From: Betaproteobacteria bacterium Ga0074130
GTDB lineage: Bacteria > Pseudomonadota > Gammaproteobacteria > Burkholderiales > Rhodocyclaceae
DNA length: 64,000 bases
Assembly: GCA_001464495.1 (NCBI GenBank)
Contig: LNDZ01000033.1
Span: 186,001-250,000, forward strand
Direction of reading: 5' to 3'
The position numbers and the translations under genes were made by a program. Of this stretch, positions 20,392 to 29,489 are shown piece after piece (positions within the stretch are counted from its first letter, which is position 1; each line of letters starts with the position of its first letter). The notes beneath the pieces are model-generated. The model ran no database searches, was not told the origin of the DNA, and saw nothing but the letters and a program-made list of their open reading frames with translations.

Positions 20392-20514
20392 CGAGTCAGT
20401 ATTCAATTGGGTGTTCGATCAGGCATTCAGCTTACTTGGTAAATGACGCGAGTCGCTTCACGATTCAACTTCCGGCAGAGCCTGCCGTTAGACGATGTGT
20501 AGGAGGTGCTAGTC

Positions 20515-21495
20515 ATGAACAGCCAGCAAAGTCGCAGTACGGATGTGCATATTCCGATTGCCGATGTACGGTCCATCTACTCTGTGGCCGACGTTGAGCG
20601 CGCCATTGAAGAGGGTCCATCAAATCGTAACGAGGCCCTGGCCGCTTGCTACGAGAAGATGAAGCGCCAAGGTGGTGAGCGCTTTGTGATCAAGCCATCG
20701 TCTCCCGATGTGCTCGACCCGCTTTATGAGCGCTGTCCGAATTTCACCGAGGTTGTCGACGAACTACGCAAGTCGCTGGCGCTGGCTTTGTCCGGCAATG
20801 AGCCGGTGCATTTCACCCCCATACTCCTGCTCGGCGAGCCCGGCATCGGCAAGACCCACTTTGCGCGACAGCTTGCAGGCGTGCTCGGCACCGGCTACGA
20901 GTTTGTGTCGATGAGCTCGCTCACGGCCGGCTGGATACTCTCTGGCACCTCGTCGCAATGGAGCAACGCGAAAGCAGGCAAGGTGGCCACCGCACTGATC
21001 GACGGTGACTACGCGAACCCATTGATGGTGCTGGACGAGGTAGACAAGGCAGGTGGCGATAGCCGTTATGACCCGATGGGTGCGCTGTACGGTTTGCTTG
21101 AGCATGACACTGCGCGCAGTTTCCGTGATGAGTTCATCGACATCGACATCGATGCGTCCAGCATGCTGTGGATCGCCACCGCGAATGACGAAAGCAGTCT
21201 GCCTGAGCCTATCCTCAATCGCATGAATGTGTACGAAGTTCCACGCCCCGATGCGGCGCAGGCACGCACCATCGCTGCGCATCTGTATGCCGAAATCATT
21301 ACCGAGCACAGCTGGGGTTTTGCCCCGGAGCCGAGCGATGCCGTGCTCGACAAGCTGGTGGGGCTCCCGCCGCGCGATATGCGTAAGCAACTACTCTCGG
21401 CGCTGGGCAATGCCAAGCTGGCCGGCCGTGATGTGGTGGGCGTTGAAGACTTTCCGGGCGAGCGGCGCAGTAAAACGCGCAAGATCGGCTTTTAA
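20515..21495 (+). CDS. Lon-like AAA+ ATPase lacking a protease domain
   Basis: This 326-residue cytoplasmic ATPase has Walker A GEPGIGKTHFA (about 108-118), an ILSGTSSQWSNAKAGKV segment, Walker B PLMVLDEVDKA and sensor 1 LWIATANDES followed by EPILNRMNVYEVP. These match the AAA+ module of Lon, but there is no N-terminal substrate domain and no Ser-Lys protease domain. The ATG at 20515 is chosen because AGGAGG lies 8 bases before it. It is a single gene, with no obvious partner next to it. Substrate and role are unknown. Confidence 0.8.
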   Translation: MNSQQSRSTDVHIPIADVRSIYSVADVERAIEEGPSNRNEALAACYEKMKRQGGERFVIKPSSPDVLDPLYERCPNFTEVVDELRKSLALALSGNEPVHFTPILLLGEPGIGKTHFARQLAGVLGTGYEFVSMSSLTAGWILSGTSSQWSNAKAGKVATALIDGDYANPLMVLDEVDKAGGDSRYDPMGALYGLLEHDTARSFRDEFIDIDIDASSMLWIATANDESSLPEPILNRMNVYEVPRPDAAQARTIAAHLYAEIITEHSWGFAPEPSDAVLDKLVGLPPRDMRKQLLSALGNAKLAGRDVVGVEDFPGERRSKTRKIGF

Positions 21496-21514
21496 CGCCG
21501 CCCCTAAACGCACC

Positions 21515-21946
21515 TTACCCAGCGAGCCAGCGCCATCCCAGTGCAATAAAGCTATAGCGCAGCCCTTTGCCGAGCGCCATCCACAGCAGGCATGGCCGCC
21601 ACGGCAAGCGTAGCCAGCCCGCCGCGACACAGAGCAAGTCGCCAATCAAAGGTACCCATGCCAAGATCAGCACAGGGGCGCCCCAGCGTTTGGCGAGCGC
21701 GAGCGGTTTTTCGCCGAGCTTCTTGAGCGCATCTTGCGGCAACAGGCGCGCGATGACATAACTGCTCATGCCGCCGAGCGTGTTGCCGACCGTAGCGACC
21801 ACAATGGCCTGGGTTTCCAGCACTGGCCATGCCGCCAGCACAGCGACAAATACGGCTTCGGACCCACCGGGCAGCAGCGTGGCGGCAAGAAAACTGGCGA
21901 TGAAAAGTCCGCCCAGACCGGTGTCGGCGGAGAAGAAGGCATCCAT
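21515..21946 (-). CDS. YqaA-family (VTT/DedA-like) membrane protein
   Basis: This 143-residue integral membrane protein has about four hydrophobic segments and belongs to the small YqaA branch of the DedA/VTT superfamily. It carries the FIASFLAATLLPGGSEAVF start and the VPLIGDLLCVAAGWLRLPW motif. DedA-type proteins act in lipid carrier recycling and membrane homeostasis; YqaA itself is uncharacterised. It is convergent with the AAA+ gene, with 19 bases between the stops. Confidence 0.85.
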   Translation of the reverse strand: MDAFFSADTGLGGLFIASFLAATLLPGGSEAVFVAVLAAWPVLETQAIVVATVGNTLGGMSSYVIARLLPQDALKKLGEKPLALAKRWGAPVLILAWVPLIGDLLCVAAGWLRLPWRPCLLWMALGKGLRYSFIALGWRWLAG

Positions 21947-22035
21947 GCTGCGATGGTAACTTAAGCCGGCGCTACGGCTTGCCCCGCGCTCGCGCGGCCT
22001 GTAACCTTGTGCCTTTGCCGCTAACCGCTTGAATA

Positions 22036-23616
22036 ATGACCGCTGCCAAGAAAAACACAGTCAAGAAAACCGCATCTGCCCGTAAGGCAGCCAATGGCCC
22101 TGACTACCTGGAAAAAGTGCTGAATGCTCGCGTCTATGACGTGGCGATTGAAACCCCGCTCGACTTTGCACCGGGCATTTCGCAGCGTAGCGGCAACCGC
22201 ATTTTCCTCAAGCGCGAGGACATGCAGCCGGTCTTTAGTTTCAAGATTCGCGGCGCTTACAACAAGGTTGCCAGCCTCACCCCGGCACAGCGCAAGCGCG
22301 GCGTGATTTGCGCTTCGGCCGGCAATCATGCGCAGGGTGTGGCCCTGTCGGCGAAGCATCTCGGCTGTCGCGCCGTCATCGTCATGCCGTCGGTCACCCC
22401 CTTGATCAAAGTGAACGCGGTCAAGAGCCGTGGCGGCGAAGTGGTGCTGCATGGCGACTCCTTTGACGAAGCCTATACGCATGCCTTGGAGCTGGAGAAA
22501 AAACAGGGCCTGACCTTTGTGCATCCCTTTGACGATCCGGAAGTCATCGCTGGGCAAGGCACCATCGGCATGGAAATCCTGCGCCAACATCCGGACCCCA
22601 TCGATGTGGTCTTCTGCTGCGTGGGCGGCGGCGGCCTGCTTGCCGGTGTCGCAGCCTACATCAAGCGCTTGCGCCCGGAGACCAAGATCATTGGTGTGGA
22701 GACATTCGATGCCGATGCGATGACGCAGTCACTCGCGGCAGGTAAGCGCGTCAAGCTGGACAGCGTTGGCTTGTTTGCTGACGGAACGGCCGTCAAGCTG
22801 GTCGGGCAGGAAACCTTCCGCCTCTGCCAGCAATACGTCGATGAAATGATCAGCGTTGATACCGACGCCATCTGCGCTGCCATCAAGGACGTGTTTGAAG
22901 ATACGCGCTCAATCCTAGAGCCCTCGGGTGCGCTGGCACTGGCGGGTGCTAAAGCGTGGGCAGAGAAGAACAATGCCAAAGGCAAGACGCTGGTTGTTAC
23001 TGCGTCCGGCGCCAACATGAATTTTGATCGCTTGCGTTTTGTGGCAGAGCGCGCCGAAGTTGGCGAGCAACGTGAAGCCGTGCTCGCAGTAACGATCCCT
23101 GAGCAGCCGGGCAGCTTCAAGATGTTCTGCTCACTGCTGGGCAAGCGTGCGATTACCGAATTCAACTACCGCTATGCCGACCCGCAGAATGCGCACATCT
23201 TTGTGGGTGTTCAGGTTGCTAGCCGTGATGAATCGCGAAAGCTGGTTGCCTCACTTAAGAAGCACGGCCTTGCCACACTCGATCTGACCGATAACGAAAC
23301 TGCCAAGTCGCATGTGCGCCACTTGGTCGGTGGGCATGCGCCACATGCGGCACAGCATGAAATCCTTTATCGCTTCGAGTTCCCGGAGCGCCCCGGTGCT
23401 TTGATGAACTTCTTCGAGCATATGGAGCGTGCCCGCGCCGATTGGAACATCTCCCTGTTCCACTACCGCAATCACGGCGCCGATTACGGCCGCGTGCTCA
23501 TCGGCATGCAAGTCCCGCCGAAAGACAAGAAGGCGTTTGCTGCTTTCCTTAAGACCCTCGGTTATCGCTATCAGGATGAAAGCGATAACCCGGTCTACAA
23601 GCTCTTCCTCGGCTAA
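22036..23616 (+). CDS. ilvA: Biosynthetic threonine ammonia-lyase
   Basis: IlvA deaminates threonine to 2-oxobutanoate, the first step of isoleucine synthesis. The 526-residue protein has the PLP lysine Lys70 in FSFKIRGAYN, SAGNHAQGVALSA, the glycine-rich VGGGGLLAG phosphate loop and two C-terminal ACT-like domains (about 345-425 and 440-526) that give isoleucine feedback control. A basic extension of about 20 residues precedes the enzyme core; no in-frame ATG nearer the core is evident. It is transcribed alone. Confidence 0.97.
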   Translation: MTAAKKNTVKKTASARKAANGPDYLEKVLNARVYDVAIETPLDFAPGISQRSGNRIFLKREDMQPVFSFKIRGAYNKVASLTPAQRKRGVICASAGNHAQGVALSAKHLGCRAVIVMPSVTPLIKVNAVKSRGGEVVLHGDSFDEAYTHALELEKKQGLTFVHPFDDPEVIAGQGTIGMEILRQHPDPIDVVFCCVGGGGLLAGVAAYIKRLRPETKIIGVETFDADAMTQSLAAGKRVKLDSVGLFADGTAVKLVGQETFRLCQQYVDEMISVDTDAICAAIKDVFEDTRSILEPSGALALAGAKAWAEKNNAKGKTLVVTASGANMNFDRLRFVAERAEVGEQREAVLAVTIPEQPGSFKMFCSLLGKRAITEFNYRYADPQNAHIFVGVQVASRDESRKLVASLKKHGLATLDLTDNETAKSHVRHLVGGHAPHAAQHEILYRFEFPERPGALMNFFEHMERARADWNISLFHYRNHGADYGRVLIGMQVPPKDKKAFAAFLKTLGYRYQDESDNPVYKLFLG

Positions 23617-23633
23617 GCCATCTGGACGACTAT

Positions 23634-23661
23634 CCGTGGCTGCGTCTCGGCGCAGCCACGG
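23634..23661. terminator. Terminator hairpin between ilvA and the convergent small gene
   Basis: CCGTGGCTGCG and CGCAGCCACGG form a perfect 11-bp stem with a 6-base loop. It lies between convergent genes and can act on both strands, although T-runs are poor. Confidence 0.7.
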
Positions 23662-23667
23662 TGTGCA

Positions 23668-23946
23668 TCACAGCTTTTCTTTTGCAGCAATCGCATTGAG
23701 CTCATGCCAGACTTTGCTGCAGTTTTTGTGCTGTACGTTGCAGCTGCTGACAACCTCATCACCTAAGGTTGCCATCAAATCAGCATCGGCCATATTTGTT
23801 TGGGTGGTAACGGGTGCAGGCGCAGCACTTCGCACTTTTGCCGGGGGTTGCTTGAGTTGGCCAGCATGTACATTCCAGCCCACCCCTACGCTGGCGAGCG
23901 TCAAGAACAGTGCCGAAAGAGCAACAGAAGTCACGGACGTTTTCAT
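23668..23946 (-). CDS. Small exported protein of unknown function
   Basis: This 92-residue protein starts MKTSVTSVALSALFLTLASV, an evident signal peptide with likely cleavage near residue 27. The mature part is short, contains two cysteines (SSCNVQHKNCSKVW) that could form a disulfide, and matches no family I recognise. GGAGGGG six bases upstream selects the third of three in-frame ATGs. It is a monocistronic gene opposite ilvA. Confidence 0.65.
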   Translation of the reverse strand: MKTSVTSVALSALFLTLASVGVGWNVHAGQLKQPPAKVRSAAPAPVTTQTNMADADLMATLGDEVVSSCNVQHKNCSKVWHELNAIAAKEKL

Positions 23947-24208
23947 CATCAACCCCTCCATAAGTAAGCCTCTGAGTTAAGGCTAATGGACGAATATCGA
24001 TGGTTCAAGGCAAATGATTTTCTATGGGCATACGCCCAACTAATTGAAAAATTGCATTTATTTCAATTTATCGCTTTTCTCCGAATTAAAAGCGCTACCC
24101 CGCAGCACTCTTTACAGGTGACAGTTAGCAAGCGGGGAAGGCAACATTCAGACGTGCTTATACTCGGTACCCAGCGTCGCTCATGAGCCTTATGCAATAA
24201 ACCCATAA

Positions 24209-24233
24209 GCATATTCACGCTGACAGAATATGC
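24209..24233. repeat. Inverted repeat upstream of sbp, possible regulator site
   Basis: GCATATTC and GAATATGC are perfect 8-bp inverted arms with a 9-base spacer. The site lies 24 bases before the promoter element of the first sulfate-binding protein gene. An ATAAGCAWAT string at its left edge recurs before the second copy (25393-25402). It could be a CysB activation site, by position only. Confidence 0.4.
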
Positions 24234-24256
24234 ATCTGAAAATTCAATCGTTCTGC

Positions 24257-24290
24257 TTATAAAGCGAACTCCCTACACTCCGCTCACTTA
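24257..24290 (+). promoter_or_regulatory. Sulfate-regulon promoter element, copy 1
   Basis: TTATAAAGCG, then ACTCCCTACACT with a -10-like TACACT, then CGCTCACTTA, match in order and spacing a block before the second sulfate-binding protein gene. Since coding similarity does not extend here, the shared block is likely a CysB-dependent promoter. The CysB assignment is inferred from the adjacent cysB and target genes. Confidence 0.55.
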
Positions 24291-24312
24291 ATTCAGAAAC
24301 GGAGTGTTCCCC

Positions 24313-25329
24313 ATGGTTCGCAAGCTTATTTCGGCGCTGGTTGCCACGACGGCACTTGGCGTTGCCGGCGGCGCCTTTGCTGCTGATTACACCCTGCTCA
24401 ACGTGTCTTACGATCCGACCCGCGAGCTTTATCAAGATGTGAACGCCAAGTTCATTAAGCAATGGCAAGCCAAGAATCCGGGCGACAAGCTGACCATTCG
24501 TCAGTCGCACGGTGGTTCCGGCAAGCAGGCTCGCTCGGTGATTGATGGTCTGGAAGCCGACGTGGTGACCCTTGCACTGGGCTACGACATTGATGCCATC
24601 GCTGAAAAGGGCATCTTGTCGAAGGACTATCAGAAGAAGCTGCCGAACAACGCTTCCCCATATGTTTCGACCATCGTTTTCCTCGTTCGCAAGGGCAACC
24701 CGAAGAAGATCAAGGATTGGGATGACCTGATCAAGCCCGGTATCTCGGTGATCACCCCCAACCCCAAGACCTCTGGCGGTGCTCGTTGGAACTACTTGGC
24801 TGCCTGGGGTTATGTGCTGAAAAACGGTGGCGATGATGCCAAGGCCAAGGAGTTCGTCAGCAAACTCTATAAGAATGTGCCGATCCTCGACACTGGCGCC
24901 CGTGGTTCCACCACCACCTTTGTTGAGCGCGGTCAGGGCGATGTCTTGCTGGCGTGGGAAAACGAAGCCTATCTGGCGGTCAAAGAGCTCGGTCCGGATA
25001 AATTTGAAATCGTGACCCCGTCTATTTCCGTCCTAGCTGAACCGCCGGTTGCTGTGGTGGACAAGGTTGTCGACAAGCGCGGTACGCGCAAGATTGCGCA
25101 AGCTTACCTTGAGTATCTGTACACCCCTGAAGGTCAGGAATTGGCGTTTAAGCATTATTACCGCCCGGCGTTGGTGAGCAAGGACCCCTTCCTAGCGACC
25201 CGCAACAAGAACACCTTCAGCAACGTGAAGTTGTTTGACATTGACCAGCTATTCGGTGGTTGGGGCAAGGTGCAGAAGCTACATTTCGGCGATGGCGGCA
25301 TCTTCGACCAGATTTACGAGAAGAAGTAA
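24313..25329 (+). CDS. sbp: Periplasmic sulfate-binding protein, first copy
   Basis: This 338-residue solute-binding protein captures sulfate (or thiosulfate) for the CysTWA transporter. Residues 1-23 are a signal peptide ending AFA. The mature protein carries [36 protein letters not shown] and [19 protein letters not shown], which are typical of Sbp. The ATG at 24313 is preferred over an upstream in-frame GTG because it starts the signal peptide. It has its own promoter and terminator, so it forms a separate unit before the second copy. Confidence 0.95.
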   Translation: MVRKLISALVATTALGVAGGAFAADYTLLNVSYDPTRELYQDVNAKFIKQWQAKNPGDKLTIRQSHGGSGKQARSVIDGLEADVVTLALGYDIDAIAEKGILSKDYQKKLPNNASPYVSTIVFLVRKGNPKKIKDWDDLIKPGISVITPNPKTSGGARWNYLAAWGYVLKNGGDDAKAKEFVSKLYKNVPILDTGARGSTTTFVERGQGDVLLAWENEAYLAVKELGPDKFEIVTPSISVLAEPPVAVVDKVVDKRGTRKIAQAYLEYLYTPEGQELAFKHYYRPALVSKDPFLATRNKNTFSNVKLFDIDQLFGGWGKVQKLHFGDGGIFDQIYEKK

Positions 25330-25352
25330 GCATTAAGCCGTATTTAACAAAC

Positions 25353-25390
25353 GCCGGCGCAGAAGCTTTGCGCTGGCTTTTCTATTTTTA
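25353..25390 (+). terminator. Terminator after first sbp
   Basis: GCCGGCGCA and TGCGCTGGC pair in a 9-bp stem (one G-T pair) around a 7-base loop, followed by TTTTCTATTTTTA. This is a standard Rho-independent terminator. Confidence 0.85.
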
Positions 25391-25422
25391 ATATAAGCAA
25401 ATGCAAAAAATGTCTTTTTTCT

Positions 25423-25457
25423 TTATAAGAAGACTACCTATACTTGCCGCTCTCTTA
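25423..25457 (+). promoter_or_regulatory. Sulfate-regulon promoter element, copy 2
   Basis: TTATAAGAAG, then ACTACCTATACT with -10-like TATACT, then CGCTCTCTTA, repeats the block before the first sulfate-binding protein gene. It ends 18 bases before the GTG start of the second copy. It is a likely CysB-controlled promoter for sbp2-cysTWA. Confidence 0.55.
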
Positions 25458-25475
25458 TATTGAAAGGACCTCGTC

Positions 25476-26501
25476 GTGAACACTTTGCCCTTCAAGAAGC
25501 TTCTGCGTAGCCGTTTGATTGCTGCTGCGGTTGTGGCTGCTGCCGTTACCCCATTGGCCCAGGCCGATGTGACGATGCTCAATGTGTCTTACGACGTGGC
25601 CCGCGAACTGTACAAGGATTACAACCCGGCCTTTGCTAAGTATTGGAAGGCCAAGACTGGCGAGACGGTAAACATCAACCAGTCGCACGGCGGTTCGAGC
25701 AAGCAGGCACTGTCCGTCGCGGCAGGCCTGGAGGCTGATGTCGTCACCATGAACCAAGCTACAGACATCGACTTGCTGGTTGAACGTGGCGGTTTGGTAT
25801 CGGCCGATTGGCGCAAGCAGTTCCCGAATGGCGCAGCACCGTTCACCACAGTGCAGGTTTTCCTCGTGCGCAAGGGCAACCCCAAGAACATTAAGGATTG
25901 GGATGATCTGGTTAAGCCCGGCACGCAAGTTGTGATTCCCAACCCCAAGCTCACGGGCAATGGCCGTTACAGCTATCTGGCAGGTTGGGGTGCAGTAATC
26001 AAGAAGGGTGGTACCGAAGCGCAAGCCAAGGAATACGTGACCAAGCTGTTCAAGAACGTGCCGGTGCTGGATAGCGGTGGCCGTGCAGCGAGCGTGACCT
26101 TCACCCAGCGCGGCATTGGTGATGTGCTCGTCACTTTCGAAAACGAAGTCAAGCTGCTCACCCTTGAGCATGGCTCCGACAAGTTTGACGTGGTCTACCC
26201 AAGCATCACTGTGCTGGCAGAGCCGCCGATTGCTGTGGTTAATAAGGTGGTCGACAAGCGCGGTACGCGTAAGGTTGCCACTGAATATCTGAACTACCTG
26301 TATTCAGAAGAAGGCCAAGCGATTGGCGCCAAGGCTTACTTCCGTGTGCGCAACGAAACCATCGCCAAGCGCTACGCCATCATGTATCCGAAGATCCCAA
26401 CCTTCACCATTGATGAAGTGTTCGGCAGCCTTGCCAAGGCTCAGAAGACGCACTTCTCGGATGGTGGCCTGTTCGACCAGATCTACACCACCGGCAAGTA
26501 A
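25476..26501 (+). CDS. Periplasmic sulfate-binding protein, second copy
   Basis: This 341-residue paralogue of the preceding protein has a signal peptide to about residue 30 (PLAQA cleavage site) and the same motifs: MLNVSYDVARELYKDYN, SHGGSSKQALSVAAGLEADVV and [19 protein letters not shown]. It starts with GTG behind GAAAGGA. The two copies differ clearly in sequence, so they are not a recent duplication and may prefer different anions, such as sulfate and thiosulfate. It lies directly upstream of cysTWA. Confidence 0.93.
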   Translation: MNTLPFKKLLRSRLIAAAVVAAAVTPLAQADVTMLNVSYDVARELYKDYNPAFAKYWKAKTGETVNINQSHGGSSKQALSVAAGLEADVVTMNQATDIDLLVERGGLVSADWRKQFPNGAAPFTTVQVFLVRKGNPKNIKDWDDLVKPGTQVVIPNPKLTGNGRYSYLAGWGAVIKKGGTEAQAKEYVTKLFKNVPVLDSGGRAASVTFTQRGIGDVLVTFENEVKLLTLEHGSDKFDVVYPSITVLAEPPIAVVNKVVDKRGTRKVATEYLNYLYSEEGQAIGAKAYFRVRNETIAKRYAIMYPKIPTFTIDEVFGSLAKAQKTHFSDGGLFDQIYTTGK

Positions 26502-26511
26502 GCCAACGATG

Positions 26512-26548
26512 CACAGCCGCCACTCTTCACTAAAGAAAGGCGGCTGTG
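26512..26548 (+). terminator. Intercistronic hairpin between sbp2 and cysT
   Basis: CACAGCCGCC and GGCGGCTGTG form a perfect 10-bp stem with a 17-base loop; a T-run follows 12 bases later. It may stabilise the abundant sbp message or end part of the transcripts before the transporter genes. Confidence 0.6.
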
Positions 26549-26585
26549 ACGAAGCAACTGTTTTTTTGTTTAAAGAATCGACCTA

Positions 26586-27422
26586 ATGAGCACGCTAAGT
26601 TCCGGACGCCGCAATGTTCTGCCCGGGTTCAATATCTCGCTGGGGTTCACGCTCCTCTACCTCGGCCTGATTGTCCTGATCCCACTGTCAGCCGCCTTTA
26701 TTAAAACCTGGGGCATGGGGTGGGAAGGTTTCTGGGCAGTCGTCAGCACACCGCGTGTGGTGGCTTCCTACAAGCTGACGTTTGGAACATCCCTCATGGC
26801 CGCTAGCATTAATGCCGTCTTTGGCCTGCTGGTTGCATGGGTGCTGGTGCGCTACGACTTCTGGGGGCGTCGCATTATCGATGCACTGGTTGATCTGCCG
26901 TTCGCGCTACCGACGGCTGTCGCCGGTATCGCACTCACCGCTATCTATGCCGGCAACGGCTGGATTGGGCAATTTTTTGAGCCCTATGGCATCAAGATCG
27001 CCTTTACCCCACTGGGCATTCTTGTGGCGCTGACATTCATTGGTTTGCCATTCGTTGTGCGTACCGTTCAGCCCGTTCTTGAAGATCTGGAAAAAGAACT
27101 TGAAGAAGCCGCAGCGAGCCTTGGCGCCAATCGTCTGCAAACTTTCCGCCACGTGATCCTGCCCGCCATTGGCCCTGCGCTTGTCACTGGCTTTGCACTC
27201 GCTTTCGCACGCGCAGTGGGCGAATACGGCTCGGTCATTTTCATCGCCGGTAATGTGCCGATGGTGTCCGAAATCACGCCGCTGCTGATCATCACCAAAC
27301 TTGAACAATACGACTACGTTGGTGCAACCGCCATCGCTGTCTCCATGCTGGTAGTTTCCTTCACGCTGCTGCTGATTATCAATCTGCTGCAGGGTTGGGC
27401 CAAGAAACGTCAGGAAGCCTGA
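26586..27422 (+). CDS. cysT: Sulfate ABC transporter permease CysT
   Basis: CysT is one of two inner-membrane subunits of the sulfate/thiosulfate importer. The 278-residue protein has six membrane helices and the EAA loop [18 protein letters not shown] (about 172-189), which docks to CysA. Motifs such as [15 protein letters not shown] and [17 protein letters not shown] are CysT-specific. cysW follows with 2 bases between stop and start. Confidence 0.96.
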   Translation: MSTLSSGRRNVLPGFNISLGFTLLYLGLIVLIPLSAAFIKTWGMGWEGFWAVVSTPRVVASYKLTFGTSLMAASINAVFGLLVAWVLVRYDFWGRRIIDALVDLPFALPTAVAGIALTAIYAGNGWIGQFFEPYGIKIAFTPLGILVALTFIGLPFVVRTVQPVLEDLEKELEEAAASLGANRLQTFRHVILPAIGPALVTGFALAFARAVGEYGSVIFIAGNVPMVSEITPLLIITKLEQYDYVGATAIAVSMLVVSFTLLLIINLLQGWAKKRQEA

Positions 27423-27424
27423 AC

Positions 27425-28321
27425 ATGAGTACGACGCTTTCCATCCACAATACGCCGGCAGCAAAAGCGCCTTCTTCAACGACCGAACCGTGGTTGGTCC
27501 GTGCGCTGCTGATTGGCATCGCACTGGCCTTTCTCACGCTGTTCCTGTTTGTGCCATTGGTCGCAGTGTTCTTCGAAGCACTCAAGAAAGGTTTTGGCCC
27601 CTACTGGGCAGCACTGGCCGAGCCAGATGCAATCTCGGCCATCAAGCTGACACTCATTACCGCAGCAATTGCTGTGCCGCTTAATCTGGTGTTTGGTGTG
27701 TCTGCTGCTTGGGCAATTGCAAAGTTTCAGTTCCGCGGCAAGCAGTTTCTAATCACCTTGATTGATCTACCGTTCTCGGTTTCGCCCGTGATTGCAGGTT
27801 TGATCTACGTGTTGATTTTCGGTGCGCAAGGCTGGTTCGGTTCTTACTTGTCCGATAACGACATCAAGATCATCTTTGCCGTGCCGGGCATTGTGCTGGC
27901 AACGATCTTTGTCACCTTCCCTTTCGTTGCCCGCGAGCTGATCCCGCTCATGGAAGCGCAAGGGAGTGATGAGGAAGAGGCGGCACGCGTACTTGGCGCC
28001 AATGGTTTCCAGATTTTTTGGAAGGTGACGCTCCCCAATATCAAATGGGGCCTGCTCTACGGTGTGATTCTTTGTAACGCCCGCGCCATGGGCGAGTTTG
28101 GTGCAGTGTCGGTTGTGTCTGGCCACATTCGCGGCCTCACCAACACGTTACCGCTGCACGTTGAAATTCTCTACAACGAATATGCATTCACGGCCGCCTT
28201 TGCAACGGCATCGCTACTGGCTTTACTGGCGCTGGTGACCCTAGGGCTTAAGAGCTTGGTTGAGTGGCGCACTCATAAGCGCATCAACGAAGAGTTGCCG
28301 CCGGAAAATCCACAACCCTGA
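27425..28321 (+). CDS. cysW: Sulfate ABC transporter permease CysW
   Basis: CysW is the second permease of the sulfate importer. The 298-residue protein has six membrane helices, [18 protein letters not shown], the EAA loop [19 protein letters not shown] and [17 protein letters not shown], all characteristic of CysW. The ATG at 27425 is used. An upstream in-frame start inside cysT is possible but would add residues not seen in the family. cysA follows after 76 bases. Confidence 0.96.
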   Translation: MSTTLSIHNTPAAKAPSSTTEPWLVRALLIGIALAFLTLFLFVPLVAVFFEALKKGFGPYWAALAEPDAISAIKLTLITAAIAVPLNLVFGVSAAWAIAKFQFRGKQFLITLIDLPFSVSPVIAGLIYVLIFGAQGWFGSYLSDNDIKIIFAVPGIVLATIFVTFPFVARELIPLMEAQGSDEEEAARVLGANGFQIFWKVTLPNIKWGLLYGVILCNARAMGEFGAVSVVSGHIRGLTNTLPLHVEILYNEYAFTAAFATASLLALLALVTLGLKSLVEWRTHKRINEELPPENPQP

Positions 28322-28397
28322 ATTTACAAGCTAACAAAAGCTTCCTAAGAGATCACCAAGCGCTTCCATTTTGAAGCACTGTGTAGAGAGATAAATC

Positions 28398-29489
28398 ATG
28401 AGCATTGCAGTCAAAAATATCGGCAAGAAATTCGGCACATTCACCGCCCTCGACAACATCTCCCTCGACTTCCCTCAAGGCGAGCTCGTCGCGCTGCTCG
28501 GCCCATCGGGTTGCGGCAAGACCACACTGCTGCGTGTGATTGCGGGTCTGGAGTCGCCCGATCAAGGGCAAGTGCTGTTTGATGGTGAAGATGCCTCGCG
28601 CCAAGATGTACGCGAGCGTCAGGTTGGCTTTGTGTTTCAGCACTATGCGCTGTTCCGCCATATGACCGTCTTTGACAATGTGGCCTTTGGTCTGCGCGTT
28701 AAGCCACGCAAGGAGCGTCCATCCGAGTCAGAGATCAAGCGCAAGGTGCATGAACTACTCAACTTGGTACAGCTCGATTGGCTGGCTGATCGTTATCCAT
28801 CGCAACTGTCTGGCGGCCAGCGTCAACGTATTGCGTTGGCCCGTGCGCTGGCTGTTGAGCCCAAGGTGCTGCTGCTGGACGAGCCGTTTGGTGCATTGGA
28901 TGCAAAGGTGCGCAAGGAACTGCGCCGTTGGTTGCGTCGTCTGCATGATGATCTGCACATCACCAGCATCTTCGTGACCCACGATCAGGAAGAAGCGCTC
29001 GAAGTGGCAGACCGTGTGGTCCTAATGAACAAGGGCCATGTCGAACAGATCGGCACCCCTGCTGAGGTGTACAGCCAACCGGCCACGCAGTTTGTCTATG
29101 GTTTCCTTGGTTCGGCCAATATTTTCCATGGCCGCATTCAGGATGGCGGCCTTGCCGTGGGTGAGCACACCCTGCCACTCGACGAACACACGCTGCAAGC
29201 GGATACAGATGCTGTGGCGTATGCCCGACCTCACGATCTGGAAATCGTCCGCCTGAACGGTGACACCACTGAAGGCATCCCAACCAAAGTGTTGCGTATT
29301 CTCGCCATCGGTACGCTGGTCCGCGTTGAGCTCGAAAATCCGGGTAGCAATGTGCCTATCGAAGCAGAGCTGACACGCGACCAATATCAGGAACTTAAGT
29401 TGCTGGAAGGTGAGGCAGTGGTGGTGCGTACCAAAAACGTTCGCCTGTTTCCCAAGATCGACTACTTGGCCAATCGAGTCTCGGTATGA
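28398..29489 (+). CDS. cysA: Sulfate ABC transporter ATP-binding protein CysA
   Basis: CysA powers sulfate import. The 363-residue protein has Walker [10 protein letters not shown] (about 35-43), signature [15 protein letters not shown], Walker [13 protein letters not shown], the His switch [13 protein letters not shown], and a C-terminal TOBE-like regulatory domain (about 240-363). It begins [15 protein letters not shown], as CysA proteins do. Its stop overlaps the cysB start (ATGA), placing transporter and regulator in one unit. Confidence 0.97.
   Translation: MSIAVKNIGKKFGTFTALDNISLDFPQGELVALLGPSGCGKTTLLRVIAGLESPDQGQVLFDGEDASRQDVRERQVGFVFQHYALFRHMTVFDNVAFGLRVKPRKERPSESEIKRKVHELLNLVQLDWLADRYPSQLSGGQRQRIALARALAVEPKVLLLDEPFGALDAKVRKELRRWLRRLHDDLHITSIFVTHDQEEALEVADRVVLMNKGHVEQIGTPAEVYSQPATQFVYGFLGSANIFHGRIQDGGLAVGEHTLPLDEHTLQADTDAVAYARPHDLEIVRLNGDTTEGIPTKVLRILAIGTLVRVELENPGSNVPIEAELTRDQYQELKLLEGEAVVVRTKNVRLFPKIDYLANRVSV

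Larger units (their letters stand above)
23947..24312. other. Intergenic region upstream of the first sulfate-binding protein gene
   Basis: These 366 bases carry no credible gene. The left part is AT-rich and presumably holds the promoter of the small minus-strand gene. The right part holds an 8-bp inverted repeat (24209-24233) and the promoter element shared with the second sulfate-binding protein gene (24257-24290). Confidence 0.6.
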
